64,000 nucleotides of DNA from Ruminococcus sp. (GCF_019423705.1 NZ_JAHZAX010000008.1:1-64000), one strand, 5' to 3'; shown: positions 17,530 through 26,636, counted from the first letter of the stretch. Notes: a model not told the origin generated them from the sequence alone. Program-made: numbers and translations.

Positions 17530-18243
17530 TTATTCAAATATTATAGTCATATTATAAGTCCGTGTCTGTCCATTAGGGTGCTCCATTTTAATGCGCACAT
17601 CAGTCCTGCTGTCCTTTGCACTATATGCGTTAATGGTATATTTATCAAAGGAGATATCAATATTATCGCCACCAACAATATCGACAGAAGTAAAATAGAA
17701 GTCAGAGTAATTAGCGTCCATTATTGTAGTTGTATAACCTTTTCCTGCCCATTGTTGCAATGGTATTGAAGGTTCGTACAAATATGTAGTTGTCGTCGTA
17801 TTCTCTTTCTTAGTAGTCGTGGTAGTCGCAGCCTCAGTTTTGCGCTGAGTGGTGGTTTGGGGAGCTTCCGTCTGCGCAGGTTCTACATAGTCATCATCAT
17901 AATTGTAACCGCCGTTGTTATTGTTGTCCTCAATATATCCATTGTCGCCGCCAACCTGTTTGGTCTGCTGAATGGTCTCAGCCTCGGTCTTTTTAGTCGT
18001 CGTTGTGGTTTTGGACTTGCTTTCGGTGGTGGTCTTTTTTGTGGTGGTCGTCTCGGTGGTGGTGGCAGTCGTGGTTGTCGTGGTGGTGCTGCTCACGCTT
18101 TCGGACGTGGTTGAAGCAGTCGTTGCCTTAGTCGTCGCCGCCGCAGATGAACTGTCGCTGACATCGCCGCAGCCCACAAGCCCAGCCACCAGCATATTAA
18201 CTATCGCCACAAACAAAACCATTTTCTTCATACTATTGCGCAT
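17530..18243 (-). CDS. Thr-rich lipoprotein of unknown function
   Basis: 237 residues. A lipoprotein signal with a hydrophobic stretch (about 8-23) ends in LVGC, Cys 25. Then comes a very Thr/Ser/Lys-rich low-complexity segment (about 30-160) that looks like a flexible, perhaps glycosylated, cell-wall spacer. Last is a small beta-rich domain of about 80 residues (from YEPSIPLQQWAGKGY). Its codons for Thr form simple repeats. The C-terminal domain is not recognised. ATG 18243 follows GGGAG at 9 bases. A consensus promoter drives it and a strong terminator ends it, so it is a single gene divergent from the DUF389 gene. Confidence 0.7.
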   Translation of the reverse strand: MRNSMKKMVLFVAIVNMLVAGLVGCGDVSDSSSAAATTKATTASTTSESVSSTTTTTTTATTTETTTTKKTTTESKSKTTTTTKKTEAETIQQTKQVGGDNGYIEDNNNNGGYNYDDDYVEPAQTEAPQTTTQRKTEAATTTTTKKENTTTTTYLYEPSIPLQQWAGKGYTTTIMDANYSDFYFTSVDIVGGDNIDISFDKYTINAYSAKDSRTDVRIKMEHPNGQTRTYNMTIIFE

Positions 18244-18274
18244 AATGTCACGCTCCCTATACTTCATTGTGTTA

Positions 18275-18303
18275 ATTATACATTATTCGCCTTTTTTTGT
18301 CAA
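18275..18303 (-). promoter_or_regulatory. Promoter of the Thr-rich lipoprotein
   Basis: Full consensus: TTGACA, 17 bases, TATAAT on the minus strand. Confidence 0.8.
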
Positions 18304-18318
18304 GCCTTTTGAAAAAGT

Positions 18319-18347
18319 TTGACAAACATATTCACTAGTGATATACT
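18319..18347 (+). promoter_or_regulatory. Promoter of the DUF389 gene
   Basis: TTGACA, 17 bases, TATACT, leaving a leader of about 130 nt that contains a short hairpin (18383-18398) and a dispersed palindrome. Confidence 0.6.
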
Positions 18348-18398
18348 ATTACAAATGTCAAGCTGTTGAAAAAGCACAGATAACCACAATTTTGTGGT

Positions 18399-18421
18399 GT
18401 AGGGGACGTCCTCGACGTCCC
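18399..18421. repeat. Dispersed short palindrome, copy A
   Basis: GTAG followed by GGGACGTC-CTC-GACGTCCC. A variant of the GGGCGAAC-NNN-GTTCGCCC family seen at five other intergenic places. Confidence 0.5.
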
Positions 18422-18486
18422 ACTCGCTCTGCGCCTTTTTTCGACCAGCCAATATATCAATCAAGCAAACTATGGAGGAAATCAAA

Positions 18487-19929
18487 TTGAAATTAAAGGA
18501 AGGACGTTTTATAAAAAGTCTGCGCAGTATGTTCAGCCTCCGCTGGGATATGGCAGACCCCGAAGAGATACATAACACCATAACCGCAGGGGCAAAGCTT
18601 CAAGGCACCAATATGTGTATCCTAATGCTGGCAATACTCATCGCCTCGATCGGTCTGAATATGAATTCCACCGCCGTAATAATCGGCGCAATGCTCATCT
18701 CGCCACTTATGGGCGGCATCACAGCTATCGGCTACGGCATTGCCACAAATGACCTTTCGCTGTCAAAAAGCGCCGCAATACGCCTTGGCATACAGGTGGT
18801 CATCTGCCTTATCACTTCGACGATCTATTTCACAATTTCGCCAATCACCACAGCCTCGTCCGAGCTTCTCGCCCGAACCACTCCAACGGCTTGGGACGTT
18901 CTCATCGCCCTCTTCGGCGGACTTGCCGGCATAATCGGTCAGACCCGAAAGGAAAAGAGCAACGTTATCCCCGGCGTGGCGATCGCTACCGCCCTTATGC
19001 CGCCACTCTGCACCGCAGGCTATGGCCTTGCAAGACACCGCTTCGATTATTTCAGCGGCGCAATGTATCTTTTCTTTATCAACAGCTTTTTCATCTGCCT
19101 CGCCGCTATCCTCGTCTTGAAGCTTCTAAGGCTTCCCCACGGCAATGACATCAATCCAAAAGCTCTCAAAAAGATACACCGCAATATCGCCGTTATAGCT
19201 ATCGTCACAATGCTCCCCAGCATTTACCTTGCCTACGATATCGTAAACACACAGGTGGATACCAGCAGCGCAGAGCGTTTTATCTCCGACGCTTTTGACT
19301 TTGAAGGCACACAGATAGTGCAGAAAACTATCAGCACCGATGATAAGCTTATCGAGGTTGCGCTTCTCGGCAAAAAGATAAGCGCCGATGAGACAAAAGA
19401 GCTGCAAAACGAACTGAAAGATTACGGCTTGAAGGGCTACAAGCTGGTAATCACCCAGACCGAGGTAGAAAAGGGCGTAACCGCCGAGGAAGTCGAGAGA
19501 ATGCTCGAAGAAAACTCCGACAACGAGGAAACTCAAAACAAGGTAGCGCAGGTGCTCGCTCAAAAAGAAAATGACGAGCTAAAGCAGGAAAATGAAGATC
19601 TCAAAGCCCAGCTTGAAAGCTATCAGAATTACAATATCGACGTCAGCGACGTTGCCGAAGAGCTTTCGATAGTCTATCCGCAGATAACAGGCGCAGCTGC
19701 AGGCCATATGAACAGCCATTCCGTGGGTTCAAGCTCCTCAGTCACAGGCATAACGGTGGTGCTTTATGAAAACAAAGCCCTCTCCGACAGCCAGCTCACC
19801 ACAGTAACAGAATTTCTCAAAAAGCGCCTTGACGTTACAAATGTCACAGTTATCCAGCAGGTGGAGCAAACGACTGCCGCCAAGACCGAAAAAACTGAGA
19901 AAACAGATAAAACAGAGAAAAAGAATTGA
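18487..19929 (+). CDS. DUF389 (TIGR00341-like) membrane protein with coiled-coil tail
   Basis: 480 residues. About 55-260 holds five to six membrane helices with the DUF389 hallmarks NMNSTAVIIGAMLISPLMGG, KEKSNVIPGVAIATALMPPL. The remainder is soluble: a DUF389-type alpha/beta part, a Glu/Gln-rich coiled coil (about 335-385), another alpha/beta domain and a Lys/Thr tail. Transport role unknown. Start chosen as TTG 18487, since GGAGG lies 8 bases upstream; the earlier ATG at 18472 contains that site and has none of its own. Downstream secG has its own promoter. Confidence 0.8.
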   Translation: MKLKEGRFIKSLRSMFSLRWDMADPEEIHNTITAGAKLQGTNMCILMLAILIASIGLNMNSTAVIIGAMLISPLMGGITAIGYGIATNDLSLSKSAAIRLGIQVVICLITSTIYFTISPITTASSELLARTTPTAWDVLIALFGGLAGIIGQTRKEKSNVIPGVAIATALMPPLCTAGYGLARHRFDYFSGAMYLFFINSFFICLAAILVLKLLRLPHGNDINPKALKKIHRNIAVIAIVTMLPSIYLAYDIVNTQVDTSSAERFISDAFDFEGTQIVQKTISTDDKLIEVALLGKKISADETKELQNELKDYGLKGYKLVITQTEVEKGVTAEEVERMLEENSDNEETQNKVAQVLAQKENDELKQENEDLKAQLESYQNYNIDVSDVAEELSIVYPQITGAAAGHMNSHSVGSSSSVTGITVVLYENKALSDSQLTTVTEFLKKRLDVTNVTVIQQVEQTTAAKTEKTEKTDKTEKKN

Positions 19930-19948
19930 AAAAATCAATGAAAACCCC

Positions 19949-19977
19949 TTGCAATCTCTGAAAAGATGTGTTATAAT
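19949..19977 (+). promoter_or_regulatory. secG promoter
   Basis: TTGCAA, 17 bases, TATAAT; leader of about 30 nt with TGGAGG before the ATG. Confidence 0.75.
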
Positions 19978-20014
19978 ATATTAAAATGTATAATTATGTT
20001 TTGGAGGATTTAAA

Positions 20015-20269
20015 ATGAGCGTAATCGAGATCGTTGCAGGTGCGCTGCTTATTATAGCCAGCCTCGTTATCATACTTGTTGTTCTTGCACAGGATACCAA
20101 AGAGCAGGGTCTTACTTCTGCTATCGGCGGTGGATACAATGATTCATTCTACGGAAAGAATGGTTCAAACACAAAGGACGCCAAGCTTAACAGACTGACA
20201 AGGATCAGCGCAATATTGATCTTTGTGATAACACTTGCTGTCAATATCATTTATCAGATCAAGAAATAA
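20015..20269 (+). CDS. secG: Preprotein translocase subunit SecG
   Basis: 84 residues with two membrane helices (about 5-25 and 62-80), a QDTKEQGLTSAIGGG loop and a short polar linker, the typical SecG pattern. SecG is the non-essential SecYEG subunit that stimulates protein export. A GGAGG site sits 7 bases before the ATG. The gene is followed by a terminator and then rnr, the common secG-rnr order of Firmicutes. Confidence 0.93.
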   Translation: MSVIEIVAGALLIIASLVIILVVLAQDTKEQGLTSAIGGGYNDSFYGKNGSNTKDAKLNRLTRISAILIFVITLAVNIIYQIKK

Positions 20270-20275
20270 TTGATT

Positions 20276-20299
20276 GCCCTGCTCCGTGCAGGGCTTTTT
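20276..20299 (+). terminator. Terminator between secG and rnr
   Basis: GCCCTGC-TCCGT-GCAGGGC followed by TTTTT. Some read-through into rnr is likely as no good rnr promoter is visible in 20300-20378. Confidence 0.85.
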
Positions 20300-20378
20300 C
20301 ATTGTTGGAATGTAAAATCGAAAAACTGGGGAAAAATAAGAGTAAAAAGAATATAAAAAGTATAAAGAAAGGAAATTT

Positions 20379-22496
20379 ATGAAGATAGATTATAAAAAAC
20401 TTATTTACAGCAAACTGAAAAAAGCAGGCAAGAAGCCGCTTAAATTCAAAGAACTTTTGAAGCTCTGCCGCTGCAAGGGCTTTGACTTTGACAAGTTCAC
20501 AAAAGCGGTGGAAAAAATGAAAAAGAACGGCGAGATCATGGAGGACAAATTCGGCTTCCGTATCGTTGACCCGAAAAAATTCGTCAAGTGCGAGGTCACA
20601 AGGCTCAACAAGACCTATGGCTTCGTGAAAAATCTCAGCACCAATGAGGAGATTTTCGTCGTTGGCAAGCTTCTTAAGGGCGCAATGCCCCACGATATCG
20701 TCCTTGTAAGAACATTCCAAGGCGAGGGCGCTTCACTCGAGGGCGAGGTAATGTCCATTGTGGAGGAGAATTTCTCCAAGTTCACGGGCGAGCTGGTCAG
20801 CGAGTTCGGCGTGCTGAAGATCGTGCCGGACGTGCTTTCAAAGTACGCAATGCCATTCGATAACCCAATGCGCCTTGAGCTCCACAAGGGCGACAAGGTG
20901 GTCGCACAGATAACAAAGCGTGGCAATAAACATTCCGAACACCGCTGCGAGATAGTTTCAAGCTATGGCAGTTCGCTGAAAGCTTCTTCCTGCGCCCTTA
21001 GTATCCTTGAAGTCAACGGCCTGACCCCTGTTTTCCCGAATGAGGTCATCTATGAAGCCAAGGTTATGTCCGATTATTCCAAGATCGCCGAGGAAGCCCC
21101 AAACCGCCTTGACCTCCGTGACAAGCCTATTTTCACTATCGACGGCGCTGATACAAAGGATATCGACGACGCTATCTCCGTTGAAAAGACCAAGGACGGC
21201 TATCTGCTTGGCGTTCATATCGCCGACGTTTCCCATTATGTCCGCCCGAAATCCCAGCTTGATAACGAAGCTTTCAAGCGTGGCACCAGCGTTTATTACG
21301 CAAACCGAGTTATCCCAATGCTGCCGAAAGAGCTTTCTAACGGCATTTGCTCCCTCAATCCGCAGGAAGATCGCCTTGCATTCTCCTGCCTTTGCGACCT
21401 TGACAAAAAGGGCAATATCAGAGAATACAAGTTTGCAAAATCAATTATCCGCTCCCGTGTAAAGGGCGTATATTCCGAGATAAACGAGCTTCTGAGCGGC
21501 TGCGCTTCCGATGAAGTCTGTCAAAAATACGCCGAAGTCCTCGACCAGCTTCCTATTATAAAGGAGCTTGCGGATATCCTTTACAAAAACAAAAAGGACA
21601 GAGGCGCACCCGAACTTGAGACCGCCGAAAGCAAGCTTCTTATCAACGAAGAGGATATATGCGTCGGCGTTGCACAGCGCACAAGAGGCCGCAGCGAGGA
21701 GATAATAGAGGACTTTATGCTTATCGCAAACGAGTGCGCAGCCCGTTTCGGTACGGATAATAACCTGCCTTTTGTATATCGTATCCACGAAGAGCCTTCC
21801 GCCGAGAAGCTCGACTCCCTCAAGGAAGCCCTTGCCAAGCTGAACGTTCAGTATAAACTTGGCGAAACAGCCACCCCTGCGGATATGTCCGCAATTCTCG
21901 CCGCTTCAAAGGGCACGGATATTGATATGATAATGAACAATATCGTGCTGAGAAGTATGTCAAAGGCAAGATATGACACCGAGCCTGTCGGTCATTTCGG
22001 ACTTGCGCTGGAAGATTATGCACACTTCACCTCGCCTATAAGAAGATACCCCGACCTCACTATCCACAGGATTATGTCGGAATTTCTCAGCGGCACAACA
22101 GCTGAAGAATGTGCGACAAAGTTCAACAAGTTCGTTTACGCTTCCGCCGATCAGTCCACAAAGACGGAGCTCACCGCAATGCAAGTTGAGCGCAGCTGCG
22201 AGGACTGTTACAAGGCCGAGTATATGAGCGCACATATCGGCGAAGAGTTTGAGGGCACAGTAGTTTCCGCCGTTGAGTTTGGCGTGTTCATCGCCCTGCC
22301 GAACACCTGCGAAGGACTTCTCCATACAGACAATATGACCGACGGCGAATATGTCTGCGACGATATGGTGAGCCTTAAAAATCTCACCGACGGCACGGTC
22401 TATCGTGTCGGCGACCCTATCAGGGTCAAGGTCATAAACGCCAACGTTAATTCAGGCAAGATAGATTTCGCACTTGCAGGGCTGGACGAAGAATAA
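20379..22496 (+). CDS. rnr: Ribonuclease R
   Basis: 705 residues, the usual RNase R size. N-terminal winged helix (about 1-65), cold-shock domains (about 70-220), the RNB catalytic domain (about 245-570) with FTIDGADTKDIDDAIS carrying the metal-binding Asp cluster, and a C-terminal S1 domain (about 625-700, EEFEGTVVSAVEFGVFIAL). A processive 3'-5' exoribonuclease that degrades structured RNA, acting in mRNA decay and rRNA quality control. AAAGGAAA precedes the ATG. The basic C-terminal tail of some RNase R proteins is absent. Confidence 0.95.
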   Translation: MKIDYKKLIYSKLKKAGKKPLKFKELLKLCRCKGFDFDKFTKAVEKMKKNGEIMEDKFGFRIVDPKKFVKCEVTRLNKTYGFVKNLSTNEEIFVVGKLLKGAMPHDIVLVRTFQGEGASLEGEVMSIVEENFSKFTGELVSEFGVLKIVPDVLSKYAMPFDNPMRLELHKGDKVVAQITKRGNKHSEHRCEIVSSYGSSLKASSCALSILEVNGLTPVFPNEVIYEAKVMSDYSKIAEEAPNRLDLRDKPIFTIDGADTKDIDDAISVEKTKDGYLLGVHIADVSHYVRPKSQLDNEAFKRGTSVYYANRVIPMLPKELSNGICSLNPQEDRLAFSCLCDLDKKGNIREYKFAKSIIRSRVKGVYSEINELLSGCASDEVCQKYAEVLDQLPIIKELADILYKNKKDRGAPELETAESKLLINEEDICVGVAQRTRGRSEEIIEDFMLIANECAARFGTDNNLPFVYRIHEEPSAEKLDSLKEALAKLNVQYKLGETATPADMSAILAASKGTDIDMIMNNIVLRSMSKARYDTEPVGHFGLALEDYAHFTSPIRRYPDLTIHRIMSEFLSGTTAEECATKFNKFVYASADQSTKTELTAMQVERSCEDCYKAEYMSAHIGEEFEGTVVSAVEFGVFIALPNTCEGLLHTDNMTDGEYVCDDMVSLKNLTDGTVYRVGDPIRVKVINANVNSGKIDFALAGLDEE

Positions 22497-22511
22497 CATT
22501 TACACAATACA

Positions 22512-22546
22512 AAAAGGGAAACTTCCGCAAAAGAAGTTTCCCTTTT
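22512..22546. terminator. Shared terminator between rnr and the ABC exporter
   Basis: Perfect 14-base-pair stem (22512-22525 with 22533-22546) flanked by A and T runs, serving converging transcription. Confidence 0.85.
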
Positions 22547-22577
22547 CTGTTATATTTCTGCTATTCAAATGTGCCGA

Positions 22578-24350
22578 TCACGATACCGCAAACTGCGAAT
22601 TGTAAAGATCAGCATAGAAACCATTCTTAGCTATAAGCTCATCGTGGCTTCCCTGCTCAACAATGTGTCCTGCGTTCATAACGATGATAGTGTCAGCGTT
22701 CTTGATAGTCGAAAGTCTGTGGGCGATGATAAAGCTCGTCCTGCCTTCCATCATCTTTTCAAATGCACGCTGAACAAGTATCTCAGTTCTCGTATCAATA
22801 GATGAAGTCGCCTCGTCAAGGATAAGCATTGGCGGCAGCGAAAGCATTACTCTTGCGATACAAAGAAGCTGCTTCTGTCCTGCTGAGATCGTGCTGTAAC
22901 CGTCCGAAATGATAGTGTCATAACCCTGTGGCAAACGCTTTATAAAGCTGTGACAATGCGCCGATTTTGCCGCTGCGATCATTTCTTCCTCCGTTGCGTC
23001 CGGCTTGCCGTAGCAGAGATTTTCCCTTATCGTACCTGTTTTCAGCCAAGTCTCCTGCAATACCATTCCGTACATACTTCTCATTGAATCTCTTGTACAT
23101 TTCTTGATAGGCTCGCCGCTTATGCGTATCTCACCGCTGTCGGTGTCGTAAAATCTCATAAGCAGATTTATCATCGTGGTCTTGCCGCAGCCTGTCGGCC
23201 CAACGATAGCCGTGCGCTGACCACTCTTGACGTGAAGATTGAAGTTCTCGATAAGCTTCACCTCAGGCACATAGCTGAATGAAACATTGTCAACGTCAAC
23301 AGTTCCGTCAACGGAAGTGAGCACATTTGCGTCCTTGCTGTCAGGTATCTCCTCAGTTTCGTCAATAACTTCAAACACACGCTTTGCAGAAGCAAATGCG
23401 CTTTGCAGCTCAGTTATAACGCCCGATATCTCGTTGAAAGGCTTTGTATATTGGTTTGCATAAGTGAGGAAGCAGCTAAGATTTCCGACTGTAAATCCGC
23501 CGCCGATAACGGAAAGCGCACCCACGATACCAACAGCCATATATACAAGATTGTTTACAAATCTCGTGCAAGGATTTGTGAGCGATGAGAAAAACGTTGC
23601 GTTAAGTCCAACCTTCTGCAATCTGAGGTTCACGTCCTCAAACTGCTCCTCTGCTTTCTCCTGGAAGCCAAAAGCCGTAACAGTTTTCTGATTTCCCGTC
23701 ATCTCTTCCACAAGGCTGGTCATCTCTCCTCTTGCGATTGACTGCTGGTGGAAAAGCTTGAATGTGTTCTTTGCGATAAATCTTGCCACGAAAAGTGACA
23801 GCGGCGTGAGGATAACAACGATAAGCGATATCTTCACGTTTATGGAAAGCATAAAGCCAAGTGTACCGAAAATCGTACAAACGCCCGTGAAGAGCTGTGA
23901 AAATCCCATAAGCAAGCCGTCTGATACCTGCTCAAGGTCTGAGATTATACGGCTGATTATATCACCGTGCGGGTGTGAATCGATATACGAAAGTGGCAGC
24001 TTTTGAAGCTTGCCGAAAGCCTCGTTTCTGATATCTCTTACAACGCAATAGGTTATCTTGTTCGTGCAAAGGGACATAAGCCATTGCGAAATGCCCGTTA
24101 TCGCCACAACAACGCCCAGCTTAATTATAATGCTGAGTATTCCGTCAAAATCAACCTGCCCCTTGGCAATGATAAGGTCAACAGCGTCGCCCACAAGTAT
24201 CGGCGCATAAAGCGTCGTCGCAACGGTTATCACCGCAAACACCATTGACAGCACGAACAGCCACATATGAGGCTTTGCATATTTCAAAAGCGGTCTTAAT
24301 GCGGAAGTATCAAGCTTCTGCTTTGTTTTTTGCTTGCTAATTTTACTCAT
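22578..24350 (-). CDS. ABC exporter subunit 2 (canonical Walker B)
   Basis: 590 residues: six-helix membrane domain (about 35-330) fused to an ATPase domain (about 350-585). Walker A GPTGCGKTT, Walker B MLILDEATSSID with the catalytic Glu, and switch His in FIIAHRLSTI are all intact. The signature, however, is ISAGQ rather than LSGGQ. Half of a heterodimeric exporter of the BmrCD/TM287-288 type. ATG 24350 follows AAAGGAGG; the frame extends to 24461 inside the upstream gene but lacks a site. Overlaps its partner by 8 bases. Substrate (drug, lipid or peptide) unknown. Confidence 0.92.
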   Translation of the reverse strand: MSKISKQKTKQKLDTSALRPLLKYAKPHMWLFVLSMVFAVITVATTLYAPILVGDAVDLIIAKGQVDFDGILSIIIKLGVVVAITGISQWLMSLCTNKITYCVVRDIRNEAFGKLQKLPLSYIDSHPHGDIISRIISDLEQVSDGLLMGFSQLFTGVCTIFGTLGFMLSINVKISLIVVILTPLSLFVARFIAKNTFKLFHQQSIARGEMTSLVEEMTGNQKTVTAFGFQEKAEEQFEDVNLRLQKVGLNATFFSSLTNPCTRFVNNLVYMAVGIVGALSVIGGGFTVGNLSCFLTYANQYTKPFNEISGVITELQSAFASAKRVFEVIDETEEIPDSKDANVLTSVDGTVDVDNVSFSYVPEVKLIENFNLHVKSGQRTAIVGPTGCGKTTMINLLMRFYDTDSGEIRISGEPIKKCTRDSMRSMYGMVLQETWLKTGTIRENLCYGKPDATEEEMIAAAKSAHCHSFIKRLPQGYDTIISDGYSTISAGQKQLLCIARVMLSLPPMLILDEATSSIDTRTEILVQRAFEKMMEGRTSFIIAHRLSTIKNADTIIVMNAGHIVEQGSHDELIAKNGFYADLYNSQFAVS

Positions 24351-26082
24351 TTGCTTCCGCCTCCTTTTCTGAAAGCTGTGAAAGACAAATTTCTTTGTAT
24401 ACCTCACAGCCGTGATAAAGTTCCTTGTGTGTGCCAATGCCTGCGATCTTTCCGTCGTCAAGAACGATTATCTTGTCAGCGTTCTTGATAGATGAGATTC
24501 TCTGAGATACGATAAACACGGTCATACCCTCGGTCTTGTCGTGGATAGCCTTTCTCAGTCTTGCGTCTGTTGCAAGGTCAAGTGCTGAAGCCGAGTCGTC
24601 AAGAATGAGTATCTCAGGGCTGCCAACAAGTGCCCTCGCAATAGTCAATCTCTGACGCTGACCGCCCGAAAGGTTCTTACCTTCCTGAAGTATCATCTCG
24701 TCCAGCTTGTCGGGCTTCTGCTCAACAAAATCCTTTGCCTGTGCGATATCCAGTGCCTTCCAAATATCCTCGTCGCTGGCGTTCTGATCTCGCCACTTCA
24801 TATTGTATCTGATCGTGCCCTTGAAAAGCACAGCCTTCTGCGGAACGATGCCCACCTTGTTTCTAAGCTGCGTGAAAGGATATTCCTTGACGTTGACGCC
24901 GTCCACAAGAACTTCGCCCTTTGAAACGTCGTAAAATCTTGGGATAAGATTGATAAGCGAAGTCTTGCCCGAACCTGTACCGCCGATAACGCCAACAATT
25001 TCGCCCTTCATCGCCTTGAAACTTATTCCCGACAATGCCGATTCATCAGCCGTGCCGTATGAGAAATCGCAGTCTCTAAACTCAACGCAAGGCGCACCCT
25101 CAACATCGCTGACAGCCTTGTTGCCATTATCAGAAACGCTAGGCTTGATGTCAAAAACATCGTTTATTCTGATAGCCGAAGCCTGCATTTTTGTGATATT
25201 TGTAACAAGTATCGCCATAGCAAGCAGCGCCAAAAGTATCTGATTCATATAGTTTATCAGCGCAATAACTTCACCCTGAGAGATAGCGCCTGTATAAACA
25301 GTCTTTCCGCCGAACCATATTATAGCAAGTATAGCAAGGTTCACGATAACATAAGTCGCAGGGTTCATCAGCGCCGAAATACGTCCCGCAACGATCTGCT
25401 GACGTTTCAGCTCCTCAGTATTGTCCGCAAACTCCTTCTCCTCGTCCTTTTGACGTGAAAAAGCTCTGATAACTCTTGCACCAGTCAGCGTTTCGCTTGT
25501 CATAAGGTTGGTCTTGTCAAGCTTTTTCTGAATGTTCTTATACTGAGGAATGGTTATGTGCATTATAAGATAGATAACATAAGCAAGGCAAGGCGCAATA
25601 ACAAGGAATATAAGGGTCAGCTTCACGGATATGGTAAACGCCATTATGATAGAACCCAGCACGATAAACGGCGAGCGGAGAAACAGTCTCAGCAGAATGT
25701 TCACGCCCTGCTGAGCGGTGTTGATATCCGCAGTCATTCGTGTAACCAGCGTGTGGCTTCCCACGCTGTCGATCTCGGAATACGAAAGCGAGTTGATGTG
25801 CTTGAAAAGGTCACGTCTCAAAGCCGTACCAAATCCCAGCGACGCCTTTGCGGCGAAATACTGCGCCGTCAGCGAACAAGCCAGTCCGCAGAACGCCAGC
25901 AAAACCAGCACTCCGCCCATTTTATAAATATAAGGTTTGTCAGCATTTTTAATACCCACGTCGATGATATTAGCCATAACCAGCGGCACCGCAAGCTCGA
26001 AGCAAGCCTCGATAAGCTTGAACAGCGGCCCGATTATGCTTTCTTTTTTGTAGTTTTTCAGATACCTAAAAAGCTTCAGCAT
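24343..26082 (-). CDS. ABC exporter subunit 1 (degenerate ATP site)
   Basis: 579 residues with the same layout as its partner. Walker A GGTGSGKTS and signature LSGGQRQR are canonical. In Walker B the catalytic Glu is replaced by Asp (ILILDDSASALD), and the switch His by Gln (FIVSQRISSI). In the heterodimer this Walker site pairs with the partner's ISAGQ signature, so one ATP site is degenerate throughout and the other competent, as in known heterodimeric exporters. Start at ATG 26082, with GGAGAAAG before it; a TTG five codons upstream is part of that site. Upstream promoter not clear. Confidence 0.92.
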   Translation of the reverse strand: MLKLFRYLKNYKKESIIGPLFKLIEACFELAVPLVMANIIDVGIKNADKPYIYKMGGVLVLLAFCGLACSLTAQYFAAKASLGFGTALRRDLFKHINSLSYSEIDSVGSHTLVTRMTADINTAQQGVNILLRLFLRSPFIVLGSIIMAFTISVKLTLIFLVIAPCLAYVIYLIMHITIPQYKNIQKKLDKTNLMTSETLTGARVIRAFSRQKDEEKEFADNTEELKRQQIVAGRISALMNPATYVIVNLAILAIIWFGGKTVYTGAISQGEVIALINYMNQILLALLAMAILVTNITKMQASAIRINDVFDIKPSVSDNGNKAVSDVEGAPCVEFRDCDFSYGTADESALSGISFKAMKGEIVGVIGGTGSGKTSLINLIPRFYDVSKGEVLVDGVNVKEYPFTQLRNKVGIVPQKAVLFKGTIRYNMKWRDQNASDEDIWKALDIAQAKDFVEQKPDKLDEMILQEGKNLSGGQRQRLTIARALVGSPEILILDDSASALDLATDARLRKAIHDKTEGMTVFIVSQRISSIKNADKIIVLDDGKIAGIGTHKELYHGCEVYKEICLSQLSEKEAEANE

Positions 26083-26275
26083 TTTTCTTTCTCCCAACTG
26101 TATAAATTCATAAAGTCATATAGAATTTATTGTATCATATACTTTTGTATATTTTTGCGATTATATATTAATAACTTTGTCAATGCCATAATTTTCACAA
26201 ATAATGCAAACAGATAGCCAAAATAGCATAAACACATTATTCCATAATACGTTTTATATTGACAATCGTTGTTAA

Positions 26276-26359
26276 ATGTTAGTAGTAGCTCTTACGGAGT
26301 TTATCAAAAACAAAAAAAATAACCGCCCCAGCCTTCGAAATCTGAGCGGTTATTTTTAA
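26276..26359 (+). CDS. Possible 27-residue toxin-like small ORF
   Basis: ATG 26276 to TAA 26357-26359 encodes MLVVALTEFIKNKKNNRPSLRNLSGYF. A hydrophobic start, basic middle and KKNNRPSL...GYF tail recall the short holin-like/type I toxin peptides of Firmicutes. The tail is encoded by the terminator hairpin of an antisense RNA (26312-26405). There is no ribosome site, the peptide is short for a membrane toxin, and no clear plus-strand promoter is seen, so the coding status is doubtful. It may be a decayed toxin. Confidence 0.3.
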   Translation: MLVVALTEFIKNKKNNRPSLRNLSGYF

Positions 26360-26405
26360 CAACTTAAATCGGAGGACGACCGTCTATCGGTGTGCTCCTT
26401 TCTCT
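26312..26405 (-). ncRNA. Predicted antisense small RNA (about 93 nt)
   Basis: A perfect consensus promoter (26412-26440) is followed at the right distance by a terminator (26316-26356) with a run of eight T on the minus strand. There is no start codon with a usable frame between them. The RNA carries a short SD-like AAAGGAG and is antisense to the 3' half of the small ORF at 26276-26359, the arrangement of a type I antitoxin. No Rfam family recognised. Confidence 0.55.
26316..26356 (-). terminator. Terminator of the small RNA
   Basis: Eleven-base-pair stem AAAATAACCGC / GCGGTTATTTT; TTTTTTTT then GTTTTTG follow on the minus strand. Confidence 0.8.
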
Positions 26406-26411
26406 ATTTAC

Positions 26412-26440
26412 ATTATACACCACTCTCCCGAATTTGTCAA
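26412..26440 (-). promoter_or_regulatory. Consensus promoter of the small RNA
   Basis: TTGACA, 17 bases, TATAAT on the minus strand, with no protein gene downstream before a terminator. Confidence 0.8.
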
Positions 26441-26521
26441 GCACAATGGAAAACATTAAATGATTTATGTATTTGGTGGTTTCATACAGTTTCGCACCAT
26501 TGTAATTTTACATAGATTTTC

Positions 26522-26550
26522 TTGAAATCAACACAATTATATTGTATAAT
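26522..26550 (+). promoter_or_regulatory. fucO promoter
   Basis: TTGAAA, 17 bases, TATAAT; leader of about 80 nt. Confidence 0.75.
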
Positions 26551-26636
26551 ATAGATAGTCCGAAAGAAGATGAAAAAATCCAATTTATCGGATAAGACAA
26601 TAAAAATCATACAGATATTGAAAGGCGGAATAAATT

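Noticed and set aside
17857..18322. Plus-strand frames rich in Val and Gly opposite the Thr-rich lipoprotein.
   Set aside because: They are the complement of Thr codon repeats and carry no start signals.
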